64,000 nucleotides of DNA from Streptomyces corallincola (GTDB lineage Bacteria > Actinomycetota > Actinomycetes > Streptomycetales > Streptomycetaceae). Numbering within the stretch: the first letter of the stretch is position 1; each line of letters begins with the position of its first letter. Made by a program: the position numbers and the translations under genes. The stretch covers positions 1-64,000 of the forward strand of contig NZ_JAHRXF010000026.1 of assembly GCF_019104725.1 (NCBI RefSeq), written 5' to 3'. Under the pieces are notes generated by a model that had not been told where the DNA came from, made no database searches, and saw nothing but the letters and a program-made list of their open reading frames with translations. This document shows, one piece after another, positions 20,066-28,434 of this stretch.

Positions 20066-20619
20066 ACGTGTCCTTCCGGGTCGAGCGGGAGGCTGCACAG
20101 CGGGCACGGCGGCCTTCCGGCGTTGACGACGTCCAGGGCGCGTTTGGCGAAGGACCTGGCCTGCGCGCCGGTCAGCCGGACCCGCAGCATCGGGGGCCCG
20201 TTCTCCTCGTCCTGGAGGAGGCGTTCCTCGGCCTCGGCGAGATCCTCCTCGGAGTCGGCGTCGAGTTCGACGAGGGCCTGTGCCTCGACGATCATGCGCT
20301 GTTCGTCGCCGTCCCAGGCGAGGGCCATCGTGCCGACCCGGAACTCCTCCTCGACGGGGGTGTCCAGGGGCGCGGTGTCGGAGACCTCGGTGGGGGCGAC
20401 GGCGGGGACGGCCGCGTTGCCGCCGCTGCGCCGGACGACCTCGTCCAGCAGTTCGTCGATGCGCTCGGCGAGCGCGGCGACCTGTGTCTTCTCCAGGGCC
20501 ACACTGGTCACCCGGGGGCCCGAGGTGGCCTGGAGGAAGAACGTACGGCGTCCGGGCAGTCCGACCGTGCCGGCCACGAAGCGGTCCGGCGGATCGTAGA
20601 GGAACACCTGACGGGACAC
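20029..20619 (-). CDS. DUF3090 family protein
   Basis: A 196-residue conserved actinobacterial protein (DUF3090/TIGR03847). It opens VSRQVFLYDPPDRFVAGTVG and has a GRRTFFLQA core and the FRVGTMALAWD segment. It ends in a small ribbon-like CPLCSLPLDPEGHVCP with three cysteines and one histidine that could bind zinc. The GTG start at 20619 has GGAGTCAGGA upstream. It lies between the phosphatase gene and the kinase-fold gene on the same strand and overlaps the latter. Function is unknown; the ribbon hints at nucleic-acid or protein binding. Confidence 0.85.
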   Translation of the reverse strand: MSRQVFLYDPPDRFVAGTVGLPGRRTFFLQATSGPRVTSVALEKTQVAALAERIDELLDEVVRRSGGNAAVPAVAPTEVSDTAPLDTPVEEEFRVGTMALAWDGDEQRMIVEAQALVELDADSEEDLAEAEERLLQDEENGPPMLRVRLTGAQARSFAKRALDVVNAGRPPCPLCSLPLDPEGHVCPRQNGYRRGA

Positions 20620-20710
20620 GTCCTGACTCCATTGAGAATCGTGGTTGCTGCGGCGCCGGTCATGCGGGAGGGCGTCTGCGGGGACCGCTCAACCCTACTG
20701 CGGCCGACGA

Positions 20711-21406
20711 TCACGGTGCGCCCGCACCGCCACCGACCGGTGCGTCTTCCCCGGCGCTGCCGGAGGGGGCGCCGTGCGGGGCGAGGGAGGCGAGGTCGCC
20801 GGTGTCGCCGAGCCGGACGAGGTAGGGGCGCAGCCGGGTGTAGCGGATCGCGGTGACGGAGCAGGGTTCGACGGAGACCCGCTGGAAGAGGTCGAGGTGG
20901 AGGCCGAGGGCGTCGGCGACGAGGGACTTGATGATGTCGCCGTGCGAGCACATCAGGTAGACGGCGTCGGGGCCGTGGTCGCGTTCGATCCGGGCGTTCC
21001 ACTCCCGGACGGCCTCGGCGGCGCGGGTCTGCATGGCGCGCATGGACTCGCCGCCGGGGAAGGCGGCGGCGGAGGGGTGGGACTGGACGACCTCCATCAG
21101 GGGGTCGTCGTTCAGTTCGGCGAGTTTGCGGCCGGACCAGTCGCCGTAGTGGCACTCCCCGATCCGTTCGTCGGTGTGCGCGCGCAGGCCGGGGCGGGCG
21201 TCCAGCAGCGGGCGTACGGTCTCCTGGCAGCGCTGGAGGGGGCTGGCGACGACTTCGGCGAGCGGGAGGTCCGCCAGGCGGGCGGGGAGCGCGGCGGCCT
21301 GGGCGGTGCCGCGCTCGTCGAGGGCGACGCCGGGGGTCCAGCCGGCGAGCACTCCCGAGGTGTTGGCGGTCGAACGTCCGTGCCTGACGAGGATCAGCGT
21401 GGGCAT
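20711..21406 (-). CDS. histidine phosphatase family protein (MSMEG_4193-like)
   Basis: A 231-residue phosphoglycerate-mutase-superfamily phosphatase. The catalytic RHG box LILVRHGRST is at residues 4-13 with phospho-histidine 9. The second-site residues are in ASPLQRCQETV, EC-HYGDWSG and CSHGDIIKSLVADALG, which supplies the second histidine. The ATG start at 21406 directly opens the first strand. In actinomycetes this gene clusters with DUF3090, SCO1664-like and mshC genes, as here. The substrate is unknown. The C-terminal ~25 residues are an Ala/Gly-rich tail. Confidence 0.88.
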   Translation of the reverse strand: MPTLILVRHGRSTANTSGVLAGWTPGVALDERGTAQAAALPARLADLPLAEVVASPLQRCQETVRPLLDARPGLRAHTDERIGECHYGDWSGRKLAELNDDPLMEVVQSHPSAAAFPGGESMRAMQTRAAEAVREWNARIERDHGPDAVYLMCSHGDIIKSLVADALGLHLDLFQRVSVEPCSVTAIRYTRLRPYLVRLGDTGDLASLAPHGAPSGSAGEDAPVGGGAGAP

Positions 21407-21458
21407 GCGGCCAGGGTAAGCGCACCGCCGAGTGCGGTGGTGTTCGGGCGAGGGGAGA

Positions 21459-22463
21459 ATGCGCTCCGTGATCGTGGACTGTGCCATCTACAAGGACGGG
21501 CACCGGATCGAGGGCCCGGAGGACTTCTCCGACGCGCTGGAGGAGGCGCGGGCGGCGGGCGGTTTCGTGTGGATCGGGCTGCACGAGCCCTCGGAACGCG
21601 AGTTCGCTCTGGTGACGGAGGAGTTCGGGCTGCATCCGCTGGCGGTGGAGGACGCGCTGAAGGCGCATCAGCGGCCGAAGCTGGAGACGTACGACGACTC
21701 GCTGTTCATGGTGCTCAAGCCGGTGGTGTACGAGGCGGCGAGCGACACGGTGTCGGCGGGTGAGGTGATGGTGTTCGTCGGGTCGTGCTTCGTGGTGACG
21801 GTGCGGCACGGGTCGGGGGCGCCGCTGTCGGCGGTGCGGCAGCGGCTGGAGAGCGATCCGGAGATGCTGGCGAAGGGTCCCACGGCGGCGCTGTACGCGA
21901 TCTCGGACACGGTGGTCGATCACTATCTGGAGGTGGCGACCGAGTTGCAGACGGACCTGGAGGAGCTGGAGGCGGAGGTGTTCCGGCCGGAGGGCGGCGG
22001 CTCGCGGAACACCGCGTCGCGGATCTACACCTTCAAGCGGCAGGTGCTGGAGTTCCGCCGGGCGACGGGACCGCTGGCGCCGCCGCTGAACCGGCTCGCG
22101 GGTGCGGGGCAGTTCGGCGCCGGGATGCCGTACGTGGACGACTCGGCGCGGCCGTTCTTCCGGGACGTGGGCGACCACCTGACCCGGGTGAACGACTCGG
22201 TGGAGAGCCTGGACCGGCTGGTGTCGGACATCCTGTCGGCGCACTTGGCGCAGATGAGCGTCCGGCAGAACGACGACATGCGGAAGATCTCGGCGTGGGC
22301 GGCGATGGCCGCGGTGCCGACCATGATCGCCGGGATCTACGGCATGAACTTCGAGTACATGCCGGAGCTGCACTGGGTGTGGTCCTACCCCGCGGTGATC
22401 GCCGTGATGGCGGTGCTGGAGGTTCTGCTGTACCGGACGTTCAAACGTCGCGGGTGGCTCTGA
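21459..22463 (+). CDS. corA: CorA-family magnesium/cobalt transporter
   Basis: A 334-residue CorA-type divalent cation channel. A large cytoplasmic domain (about 1-270) rich in acidic helices precedes two C-terminal membrane helices. The signature YGMNF at the end of the first helix is followed by the periplasmic loop EYMPELHW, as in family members. The C-terminus is basic (KRRGWL). ATG at 21459 has GAGGGGAGA just upstream; a GTG three codons later is an alternative. It is divergent from the histidine phosphatase gene with only 52 bases between starts, and ends before a strong hairpin. Confidence 0.92.
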   Translation: MRSVIVDCAIYKDGHRIEGPEDFSDALEEARAAGGFVWIGLHEPSEREFALVTEEFGLHPLAVEDALKAHQRPKLETYDDSLFMVLKPVVYEAASDTVSAGEVMVFVGSCFVVTVRHGSGAPLSAVRQRLESDPEMLAKGPTAALYAISDTVVDHYLEVATELQTDLEELEAEVFRPEGGGSRNTASRIYTFKRQVLEFRRATGPLAPPLNRLAGAGQFGAGMPYVDDSARPFFRDVGDHLTRVNDSVESLDRLVSDILSAHLAQMSVRQNDDMRKISAWAAMAAVPTMIAGIYGMNFEYMPELHWVWSYPAVIAVMAVLEVLLYRTFKRRGWL

Positions 22464-22612
22464 TCGACGGGGGTGGGGCGACGGGGGTGGGGGCGGCGTT
22501 CCGCCGAACGGGGGAACGCGAGGCCGTGACCCGGCGGGTGTGCGGCGCGTTGTGGTGGTGACGGCCGTGGCGGGGAAGACCCCCCGAGCCCCCACCACGG
22601 CCGCGGAACCTC

Positions 22613-22648
22613 CTCCCCCGGTCCCGCGACAGCGCGGGACCGGGGGAG
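22613..22648. terminator. bidirectional terminator
   Basis: CTCCCCCGGTCCCGCG and CGCGGGACCGGGGGAG form a perfect 16-bp stem around ACAG, between the convergent corA and F420-oxidoreductase genes. Confidence 0.85.
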
Positions 22649-22692
22649 TTCTCATTGGCGTACGGGGTGCCGGGGTGCCAGGGGGGTGCGGC

Positions 22693-23748
22693 TCAGGCGA
22701 GGCCGGAACGCTCCAGGGCCTCGACGCCCGCGCGGAGCGAGGTGAGGCGCTCGTCCAGGGTGAACCCGGCGGGGGCGAGGCTGAGGGTGGTGACCCCGGC
22801 GGCGGCGTACGCCTTCATACGGTCCGCGATGCGGTCCACGGAGCCGAGCAGGGTGGTGTTGTCGATGAGGTCCTGCGGTACGGCGGCGGCCGCGCCCTGC
22901 TTGTCACCGGCGAGGTACTTGTCCTGGATCTCGGCGGCCTCCCGCTCGTAGCCCATGCGCCGGGCGAGCTGGTTGTAGAAGTTCTGCTTGCGGCTGCCCA
23001 TGCCGCCGACGTACAGCGCGGTGTACGGGCGGAAGGTGTCGGCGAGCGCGGACAGGTCCTTGTCGTCGCCCGCGGCCAGCGGCAGCGTGGGGCAGATGTC
23101 GAACCCGTCGAGGGTCCTGCCCGCCTTCTCCCGGCCCGCGCGCAGGTACTGGACGGCGGTGTCCTCCAGGTGGTCGGCGGAGGGGAAGATCAGCAGGGCG
23201 CCGTCCGCGATCTCGCCGGTCTGCTCCAGGTTCTTCGGGCCGATGGCGGCGATGTAGAGCGGGATGTGCGGGCGTTCGGGGTGCACGGTGAGCCGGATCG
23301 GCTTGCCGGGCCCGCCGGGCAGCGGGAGCGTCCAGTGCTCGCCCTCGAAGGAGAGGCGCTCGCGGCTCATGGCGCGGCGCACGATCTCCACGTACTCACG
23401 GGTGCGGGAGAGCGGCTTGTCGAACGTGACGCCGTACCAGCCCTCGGAGACCTGCGGTCCGGAGACGCCGAGGCCGAGGCGGAAGCGGCCCCCGGAGAGC
23501 GAGTCGAGCGTGGCGGCCGTCATGGCGGTCATCGCGGGCTGGCGGGCCGGGATCTGGAAGATGGCCGAGCCGACGTCGATGCGTTCCGTGTGCGCGGCGA
23601 CCCAGGTCAGCACGGTGGCCGCGTCCGAGCCGTACGCCTCCGCCGCCCAGCAGACGGCGTAGCCGAGCCGGTCGGCCTCCTGGGCGACGGCCAGGTTGTC
23701 CGCGTCCATTCCGGCACCCCAGTAGCCGAGGTTGATCCCGAGCTGCAT
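22693..23748 (-). CDS. LLM-class F420-dependent oxidoreductase
   Basis: A 351-residue luciferase-like barrel enzyme of the F420-dependent group. It opens MQLGINLGYWGAG and has AEADRLGY-type and VWAAEAYGSDAATVL-like barrel strands, GRFRLGLGVSGPQVSEGWYG with the cofactor-binding glycine stretch, and IPLYIAAIGPKNLEQTGEIADG, characteristic of this class. It is complete and of usual length. ATG at 23748 has AAGGGGAA upstream. The natural substrate cannot be inferred; many relatives reduce or oxidise polyketides and xenobiotics using F420. The gene stands alone between two terminator-like regions. Confidence 0.88.
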   Translation of the reverse strand: MQLGINLGYWGAGMDADNLAVAQEADRLGYAVCWAAEAYGSDAATVLTWVAAHTERIDVGSAIFQIPARQPAMTAMTAATLDSLSGGRFRLGLGVSGPQVSEGWYGVTFDKPLSRTREYVEIVRRAMSRERLSFEGEHWTLPLPGGPGKPIRLTVHPERPHIPLYIAAIGPKNLEQTGEIADGALLIFPSADHLEDTAVQYLRAGREKAGRTLDGFDICPTLPLAAGDDKDLSALADTFRPYTALYVGGMGSRKQNFYNQLARRMGYEREAAEIQDKYLAGDKQGAAAAVPQDLIDNTTLLGSVDRIADRMKAYAAAGVTTLSLAPAGFTLDERLTSLRAGVEALERSGLA

Positions 23749-23986
23749 GGCCGATTCCCCTTACCCGTGAGTAACGTCCGTTGTCGCAGACCTTAGCGCG
23801 GCCGTGCGGGCGGGGGTGGAACGGCGTCCCGGCGGACGGGTGCGGACGGGTACGGACGGACGGGGGCGGGGGTGGGGCACCGGGGAACCGTGTCCCGGCG
23901 GCCGGTGCGGACCCGGCGCGCGGGCCTGTGGAAACGTTGTCCACAGGCATCCCACGGCGGCGGGCCGGGCCAGTAATCTCGCGCAC

Positions 23987-24970
23987 ATGGAGCAGAGGCA
24001 TCTCGGCCGCACCGGCCTGCGCGTGTCCCGGATCGGGCTCGGCACCCTGACCTGGGGCCGGGACACCGACGAGCACGACGCCGCGGACATGCTCAAGGCG
24101 TTCTGGGAGACCGGCGGCAACCTCGTGGACACGGCCGACGTGTACGGCGACGGGGAGGCGGAGTATCTGCTCGGGCAGCTGATGGAGCGTCTGGTGCCGC
24201 GCCGGGACCTGGTGATCTCCACCAAGGCGGGCAGTGTGCCCGACCCCGAGCGGCGGTTCGACGCCTCGCGCGGCCATCTGCTCGCCGCGCTGGACGCCTC
24301 CCTCGCCCGGCTCGGCACGGACCACGTGGACGTGTGGCACGTGCACGCCTACGACCCCGACACGCCCCTGGAGGAGACGCTCCAGGCGCTCGACCTGGCG
24401 GTCAGCAGCGGGCGGGCACGGTACGCGGGCGTGGCGAACTACTGCGGCTGGCAGCTCGCCAAGGCGGCCACCTGGCAGCTCGCGGCACCGGGGACCCGGA
24501 CCCGGCTGGCCAGCACCCAGCTCGAATACTCCCTGCTCCAGCGCGGGGTGGAGCGGGAGGTGCTCCCGGCCGCGCGGGACCTCGGCATAGGGCTGCTGCC
24601 CTCCTCTCCGCTCGGCCGGGGTGTGCTGACCGGCAAGTACCGCACCGCCACGCCCTCGGACTCGCGGGGCGCCTCCGAGGATCTGGCGCCCTTCGTCGAG
24701 CCGTATCTGGACGACACCGCGAGCCGGGTCGTGGACGCGGTCTCCACCGCCGCCGACGGACTCGCCGTCACCCCGCTCCAGGTGGCCCTCGCCTGGGTCC
24801 GCGACCGGCCCGGCGTCACCGCCCCGATCGTCGGCGCGCGCAACGCCCGCCAGCTCACGGCCGCTCTGTCGGTGGAGGCGCTTACGCTTCCTCACGAGAT
24901 CTGCCGGGCCCTCGACGACGTCTCGGCGCCCATACACCGCTACCCCGATCACGACTGGAGCACCCTGTGA
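23987..24970 (+). CDS. aldo/keto reductase
   Basis: A 327-residue NADPH-dependent aldo/keto reductase barrel. The catalytic tetrad is visible as the aspartate and tyrosine in LVDTADVYGDGEAE, the lysine in VISTKAGSV and the histidine in DVWHVHAYD. The NADPH site near the C-terminus is APIVGARNARQL. The ATG start at 23987 opens MEQRHLGRTGLRVS, the standard family beginning. Its stop codon overlaps the GTG start of the next gene, so it is translationally coupled to a RecD-like protein, a pairing that is not obviously metabolic. The substrate is unknown. Confidence 0.92.
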   Translation: MEQRHLGRTGLRVSRIGLGTLTWGRDTDEHDAADMLKAFWETGGNLVDTADVYGDGEAEYLLGQLMERLVPRRDLVISTKAGSVPDPERRFDASRGHLLAALDASLARLGTDHVDVWHVHAYDPDTPLEETLQALDLAVSSGRARYAGVANYCGWQLAKAATWQLAAPGTRTRLASTQLEYSLLQRGVEREVLPAARDLGIGLLPSSPLGRGVLTGKYRTATPSDSRGASEDLAPFVEPYLDDTASRVVDAVSTAADGLAVTPLQVALAWVRDRPGVTAPIVGARNARQLTAALSVEALTLPHEICRALDDVSAPIHRYPDHDWSTL

Positions 24971-27258
24971 GCACGGACCCGGAGGCCACCCCGGCAACCC
25001 CGGAAGAACCGAGGACACCCGAGGGTGCGCGGGAGCGTTCCGGGGACGCGGACGGCGCCGGGACGGCGGCCGGGGACGCCGGTACGGAGCCCGCTGCCGG
25101 GGACACCGACACGGCACCGGCCGGGGAGGCGGAGGTTGACGGCGAGGTCTCCGGGGCGGCGGCCGACGGAGGTGACGTCGGCGAAGGCGCCGACGACGGC
25201 GTGGCCAAGCGGTCCGAGGCAGAGGCCGAGCTGGCCGCGCAGCGGGTGGAGCGGGAGCGGATCGAGCGACGGCGGGCGGCGCGGCAGGGGCCGGTGGAGA
25301 GCGGCGGCAAGCTGAGCGGGAGCGCGGCCGAACTGCTGGCCGCCGTACGGGCGGTGGAGAGCGGGGACAAGCCGGTTCGGCTGGACTTCGTGGAGGCGGA
25401 GGCGGTGCCCCGGACCCCGCCCGAGCAGCCGGTGCGCGCGCCCCGTCCGGTGCCCGTGCCGGTGGAGCCGGGCGGGCCGTCGGCCGGGGCCGTGGAGGCG
25501 GTGCGCCGGGTGCTCGCCGAGGGCGGGGCGCCCGAGCCGCTCGCGGTACGGGTTACGGCGGCCGTCGGCGAGGACGCGGAGGCGGTGCTGCGGGACGACC
25601 CGTGGCAGTTGCTGCGGGTCGGCGGGGTGAAACCGGAGCAGGCGGACGGGTTTGCGCGGGCGCTGCTCGGCGCGGAGTGCGGCCCGGACGACGAGCGCAG
25701 GGGCCGCGCTCTGACGGTGTGGCTGCTGGAACAGGCGGCCGTCGCCGGGCACACCGCGCTCGACCTGGCCGCGCTGGTCACGGCCCTGGGCCGACAGGGC
25801 GTCCCCGACGCGGACGCGGCCGTGCAGGGCGCGCTCGGGGAGGGCGAGGCGCTGGTCTTCCAGGACGCCGTGGAGGAGACCGGGGCGCCCGCCCCGTCCC
25901 GCGCGGCCGGGACGGACGGCGGAGACGGCGAGGACGGCGAGGAGGCGGAGGAGGAGCGTCCGGTACGGGTCCTGGTCGGCCTGGAGCGGTACGCGCTGGC
26001 CGAAGAGAGCCTCGCGGACGCACTGGCCCGGCTGGTGAACGCGGTGCCCAAGGAGGGCGCCGGGGAGTCCGGCGGGCCGTGGGAGTCCCTGGCGGGTGCG
26101 CTCGCGGGCGGTGCGGCGGAGCTGGCCCGCGCGGTCGCCGGGCACGGTCTGGTGCTGCACACCGGCGGTGAGGCGGCCCGCGCCGAACCGGCGGCCCTGC
26201 TGGGCGCCGCGCGCGCCGCCGGGCTGCGTGCGTACGGCGTGTGTCACACCCCCGACGGCGCCCGCCGCCTCACCGGGTCGGACCGGGAGACGGACGCGGC
26301 GCCCGTGGGCACCGTCGCCGGGCTGCTGTCGGGCACCGAGGGCGGGCCGGGACGGGACGCCGAGGGCGCTCTCGCCCTGGACCTGCTGGTCGTGCTGGAC
26401 GCCCCGCAGCTCGACGTGGAGAGCGCGGCGATGCTGGTCGAGTCGCTGCCGGACGGCGCCCGGCTGGTGCTGAGCGGCGACCCGGCGGTGCTGTGGTCGG
26501 CGGGGCCGGGCCGGGTCTTCGCGGATCTGCTCGCCGCCCGGAGCTGCCCGCAGGTGGCGTCCCGGCTCCCGGACTCCGGCCCGCTGGGCGAGTTGGTGTC
26601 GGGGATCGGCGTGGGCGAGTTGCAGCAGGTGGCGGCGCCGGGCAAGGAGATCGTCATCGTGCCCGTGCGGGACGCGGGCGAGGCGGTGCACCGCGCGGTG
26701 CAGCTGGTCGCGGACTCGGTGCCGAGGGCGCTCGGGGTACCGCCCGAGCGGACCGTGGTGATCGTGCCGGGCCACGGCGGTCCGGTGGGCACCGTCGCGC
26801 TCAATACGGCCCTGAAGGAACGCCTCAACCCCGGCCCCGGCCGCTTCGGCGGGTTCGACCCCGGCGACCGGATCGCCTACTCCCCCGCGCCGGGCCGTAC
26901 GACACCGGGCCGGGTGGTGGACGCGGACGCGGACGGGCTGCACCTGGAGTGCGCGGGCGCCCCCGTGGTCGTCCCCAGGGAGCGGGTGGAGCAGCGGGTG
27001 CGGCACGGGTGGGCGCTGACCGCGCACCAGGCTGCCGGGGGCCGCTGGCCCGCCGTGGTGGCCGTCCTGCCGGGCGACGCGGCGCAGACACTCAGCAGGC
27101 CGTGGGTGTACACGGCGTTCGGGCGGGCGGAGCGCCATCTGTCGGTGGTGCACGGGGTGGAGCAGGCGCTGCCGCGCGCGGTGGCGGAGGTCCCGCACAA
27201 GCCGCGTACGACCCGGCTGCGGACCCTGCTGCGGGCGCAGGTGCCGACGACGGAGTAG
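24967..27258 (+). CDS. helix-hairpin-helix protein, degenerate RecD2-like helicase
   Basis: A 763-residue protein. Residues 1-115 are acidic and low complexity. A lysine/arginine region and a helix-hairpin-helix-like segment (AEAVLRDDPWQLLRVGGVKPEQADGFA, near 200) follow. The rest resembles RecD2 helicase: VLHTGGEAARAEP (about 394) stands where Walker A is expected, VVLDAPQLDVESAAMLVESL (about 474) where Walker B is expected, LVLSGDPAVLWSAGPGRVFADLL matches RecD motif III, and LSRPWVYTAFGRAERHL (about 708-725) matches motif VI. The Walker A lysine and the DE of Walker B are missing, so ATP hydrolysis is unlikely. GTG at 24967 overlaps the reductase stop. The role is unknown; DNA binding is inferred. 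Confidence 0.8.
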   Translation: MSTDPEATPATPEEPRTPEGARERSGDADGAGTAAGDAGTEPAAGDTDTAPAGEAEVDGEVSGAAADGGDVGEGADDGVAKRSEAEAELAAQRVERERIERRRAARQGPVESGGKLSGSAAELLAAVRAVESGDKPVRLDFVEAEAVPRTPPEQPVRAPRPVPVPVEPGGPSAGAVEAVRRVLAEGGAPEPLAVRVTAAVGEDAEAVLRDDPWQLLRVGGVKPEQADGFARALLGAECGPDDERRGRALTVWLLEQAAVAGHTALDLAALVTALGRQGVPDADAAVQGALGEGEALVFQDAVEETGAPAPSRAAGTDGGDGEDGEEAEEERPVRVLVGLERYALAEESLADALARLVNAVPKEGAGESGGPWESLAGALAGGAAELARAVAGHGLVLHTGGEAARAEPAALLGAARAAGLRAYGVCHTPDGARRLTGSDRETDAAPVGTVAGLLSGTEGGPGRDAEGALALDLLVVLDAPQLDVESAAMLVESLPDGARLVLSGDPAVLWSAGPGRVFADLLAARSCPQVASRLPDSGPLGELVSGIGVGELQQVAAPGKEIVIVPVRDAGEAVHRAVQLVADSVPRALGVPPERTVVIVPGHGGPVGTVALNTALKERLNPGPGRFGGFDPGDRIAYSPAPGRTTPGRVVDADADGLHLECAGAPVVVPRERVEQRVRHGWALTAHQAAGGRWPAVVAVLPGDAAQTLSRPWVYTAFGRAERHLSVVHGVEQALPRAVAEVPHKPRTTRLRTLLRAQVPTTE

Positions 27259-27332
27259 GCGAGGGCAGTAGGCGGGGGGCGGAGCAGGCCGGGGGGAGAG
27301 CGGAGTGGGCGGGAGCGGAGTGGGCGGGGGCG

Positions 27333-27379
27333 GGAGGCCCGCACCGGCGCCCCTGGCGGGCCCGGTGCGGGGTGCCTCC
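27333..27379. terminator. bidirectional terminator
   Basis: GGAGGCCCGCACCGG pairs with CCGGTGCGGGGTGCCTCC, with one bulge, between convergent genes. Just upstream is a duplicated GAGCGGAGTGGGCGG (27298-27327). Confidence 0.65.
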
Positions 27380-27381
27380 TG

Positions 27382-28122
27382 TCAGCGCTCGGCGTCGAGC
27401 GGTTCCAGGTCGTCCTCGTCCAGGGTGTCGAGGGCGTCGTCGAGTCCGGCGGCGGGGCCGTCGTCCTCGTCGTCATCGTCGTCGTCATCGGTTTCGTCGT
27501 CGAAGACGGCGCTGACGTCGAACCGGCAGACGACCGACTGCGGATCGACCGGCTCGAACGGCGTCTCCAGCCACTCCCCCGGATCGGCCGCATCCTCGGT
27601 GGCGGTCACCCAGAGGGTGGAATCGCCCTCCTCCAGACCGAACTCCTTGTGCCGGGAGGCGATCTCGTCGGGTTCGTACTCGCCGAACAGGATGCCCAGC
27701 GCGCCGGGGACCGTCGCGGCGGGCCCGGCGGCTTCACCGAGCGCGGCGGCGTAGTCGGCGGCCCCGGTGGTCTCCGCCGCCTCCACCCGCCGGGCCTGCG
27801 CCAGCAGCCGCTGGGGCACGGCCACCGTGTAGTCGCGGCGGATCAGCACGCTGACCGCGTGCGGCTCGTCGGGACCGGCGTACGGGGGCAGGGAGTCGTC
27901 CGTGCCGGGGATCTCGAAGGGGGTCACCTCGTCGTGGCGGTCGTAGAGCAGTTCGTCGTACACCTCGGCGGCAGCGGCCAGCTCGTTGAACGCCTCGTAC
28001 ACGGCCGGGTCGTCCTCGCCGGACCTGCGTTCGACCGCGGCCAGGTGACGGTCGAGCGCGGTCTTGACCGCCTCGGCGGCGGCGCGTACCTCGGCAGCGG
28101 TGGGCTGCGCAGCATCAGACAT
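27382..28122 (-). CDS. hypothetical acidic protein
   Basis: A 246-residue soluble protein I cannot assign to a function. An N-terminal helical region (AEVRAAAEAVKTALDRHLAAVERR) leads into an alpha/beta segment with AVSVLIRRDYTVAVPQRLLAQARR and LGILFGEYEPDEIASRHKEFGL. The last ~40 residues are strongly acidic, with an unbroken run of aspartates followed by EDDGPAAGLDD. ATG at 28122 (MSDAAQPTAAE) is preferred; an upstream in-frame extension lacks support. It is divergent from the DUF5703 gene with 47 bases between starts. The composition suggests a cytoplasmic regulatory or chaperone-like protein, but this is a guess. Confidence 0.7.
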   Translation of the reverse strand: MSDAAQPTAAEVRAAAEAVKTALDRHLAAVERRSGEDDPAVYEAFNELAAAAEVYDELLYDRHDEVTPFEIPGTDDSLPPYAGPDEPHAVSVLIRRDYTVAVPQRLLAQARRVEAAETTGAADYAAALGEAAGPAATVPGALGILFGEYEPDEIASRHKEFGLEEGDSTLWVTATEDAADPGEWLETPFEPVDPQSVVCRFDVSAVFDDETDDDDDDDEDDGPAAGLDDALDTLDEDDLEPLDAER

Positions 28123-28169
28123 AGTGCAGACGCTATCCGTACCGGGCGCCGCGACGCACAATAGATGCG

Positions 28170-28358
28170 ATGCCGGAATACGAATTTGTCGATGTGTACG
28201 TGCCGCGCGGGGTCTCCCGCAAGGACACCACCCGTCTCCTGACCGACCACGCCGAGTACGGACACTGGGAACTTGACCGACTGAGCCTGCTGCGTGACGG
28301 CAGCCGCAGGGTGCGGCTGCGCCGACGGATCATCCGCCAGCTACGGGCCACGTGGTGA
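28170..28358 (+). CDS. DUF5703 family small protein
   Basis: A 62-residue protein starting MPEYEFVDVYVPRGVSRKDT and ending with a very basic helix RRVRLRRRIIRQLRATW. It matches my memory of DUF5703, a small conserved Streptomyces family. The N-terminal half looks like a beta-alpha unit (HAEYGHWELDRLSLLRDG). Function is unknown; the basic tail could bind nucleic acid or membrane lipid. It is followed after 20 bases by a terminator shared with chpC. Confidence 0.75.
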   Translation: MPEYEFVDVYVPRGVSRKDTTRLLTDHAEYGHWELDRLSLLRDGSRRVRLRRRIIRQLRATW

Positions 28359-28378
28359 GGCTCCTCCGATGACACGAG

Positions 28379-28408
28379 CGGGCCCCCGCCGGTGGCGGGG
28401 GCCCGTTT
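28379..28408. terminator. bidirectional terminator
   Basis: CGGGCCCCCGCC, loop GGT, then GGCGGGGGCCCG and TTT, between the convergent DUF5703 and chpC genes. Confidence 0.8.
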
Positions 28409-28434
28409 CGATCGCCTTGTGCCGTACGCGGGTG

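Noticed and set aside
23761..23774. Dyad TTACCCGTGAGTAA upstream of the F420 oxidoreductase gene
   Set aside because: Only the outer four bases pair, so it is too weak to claim as an operator without supporting copies.
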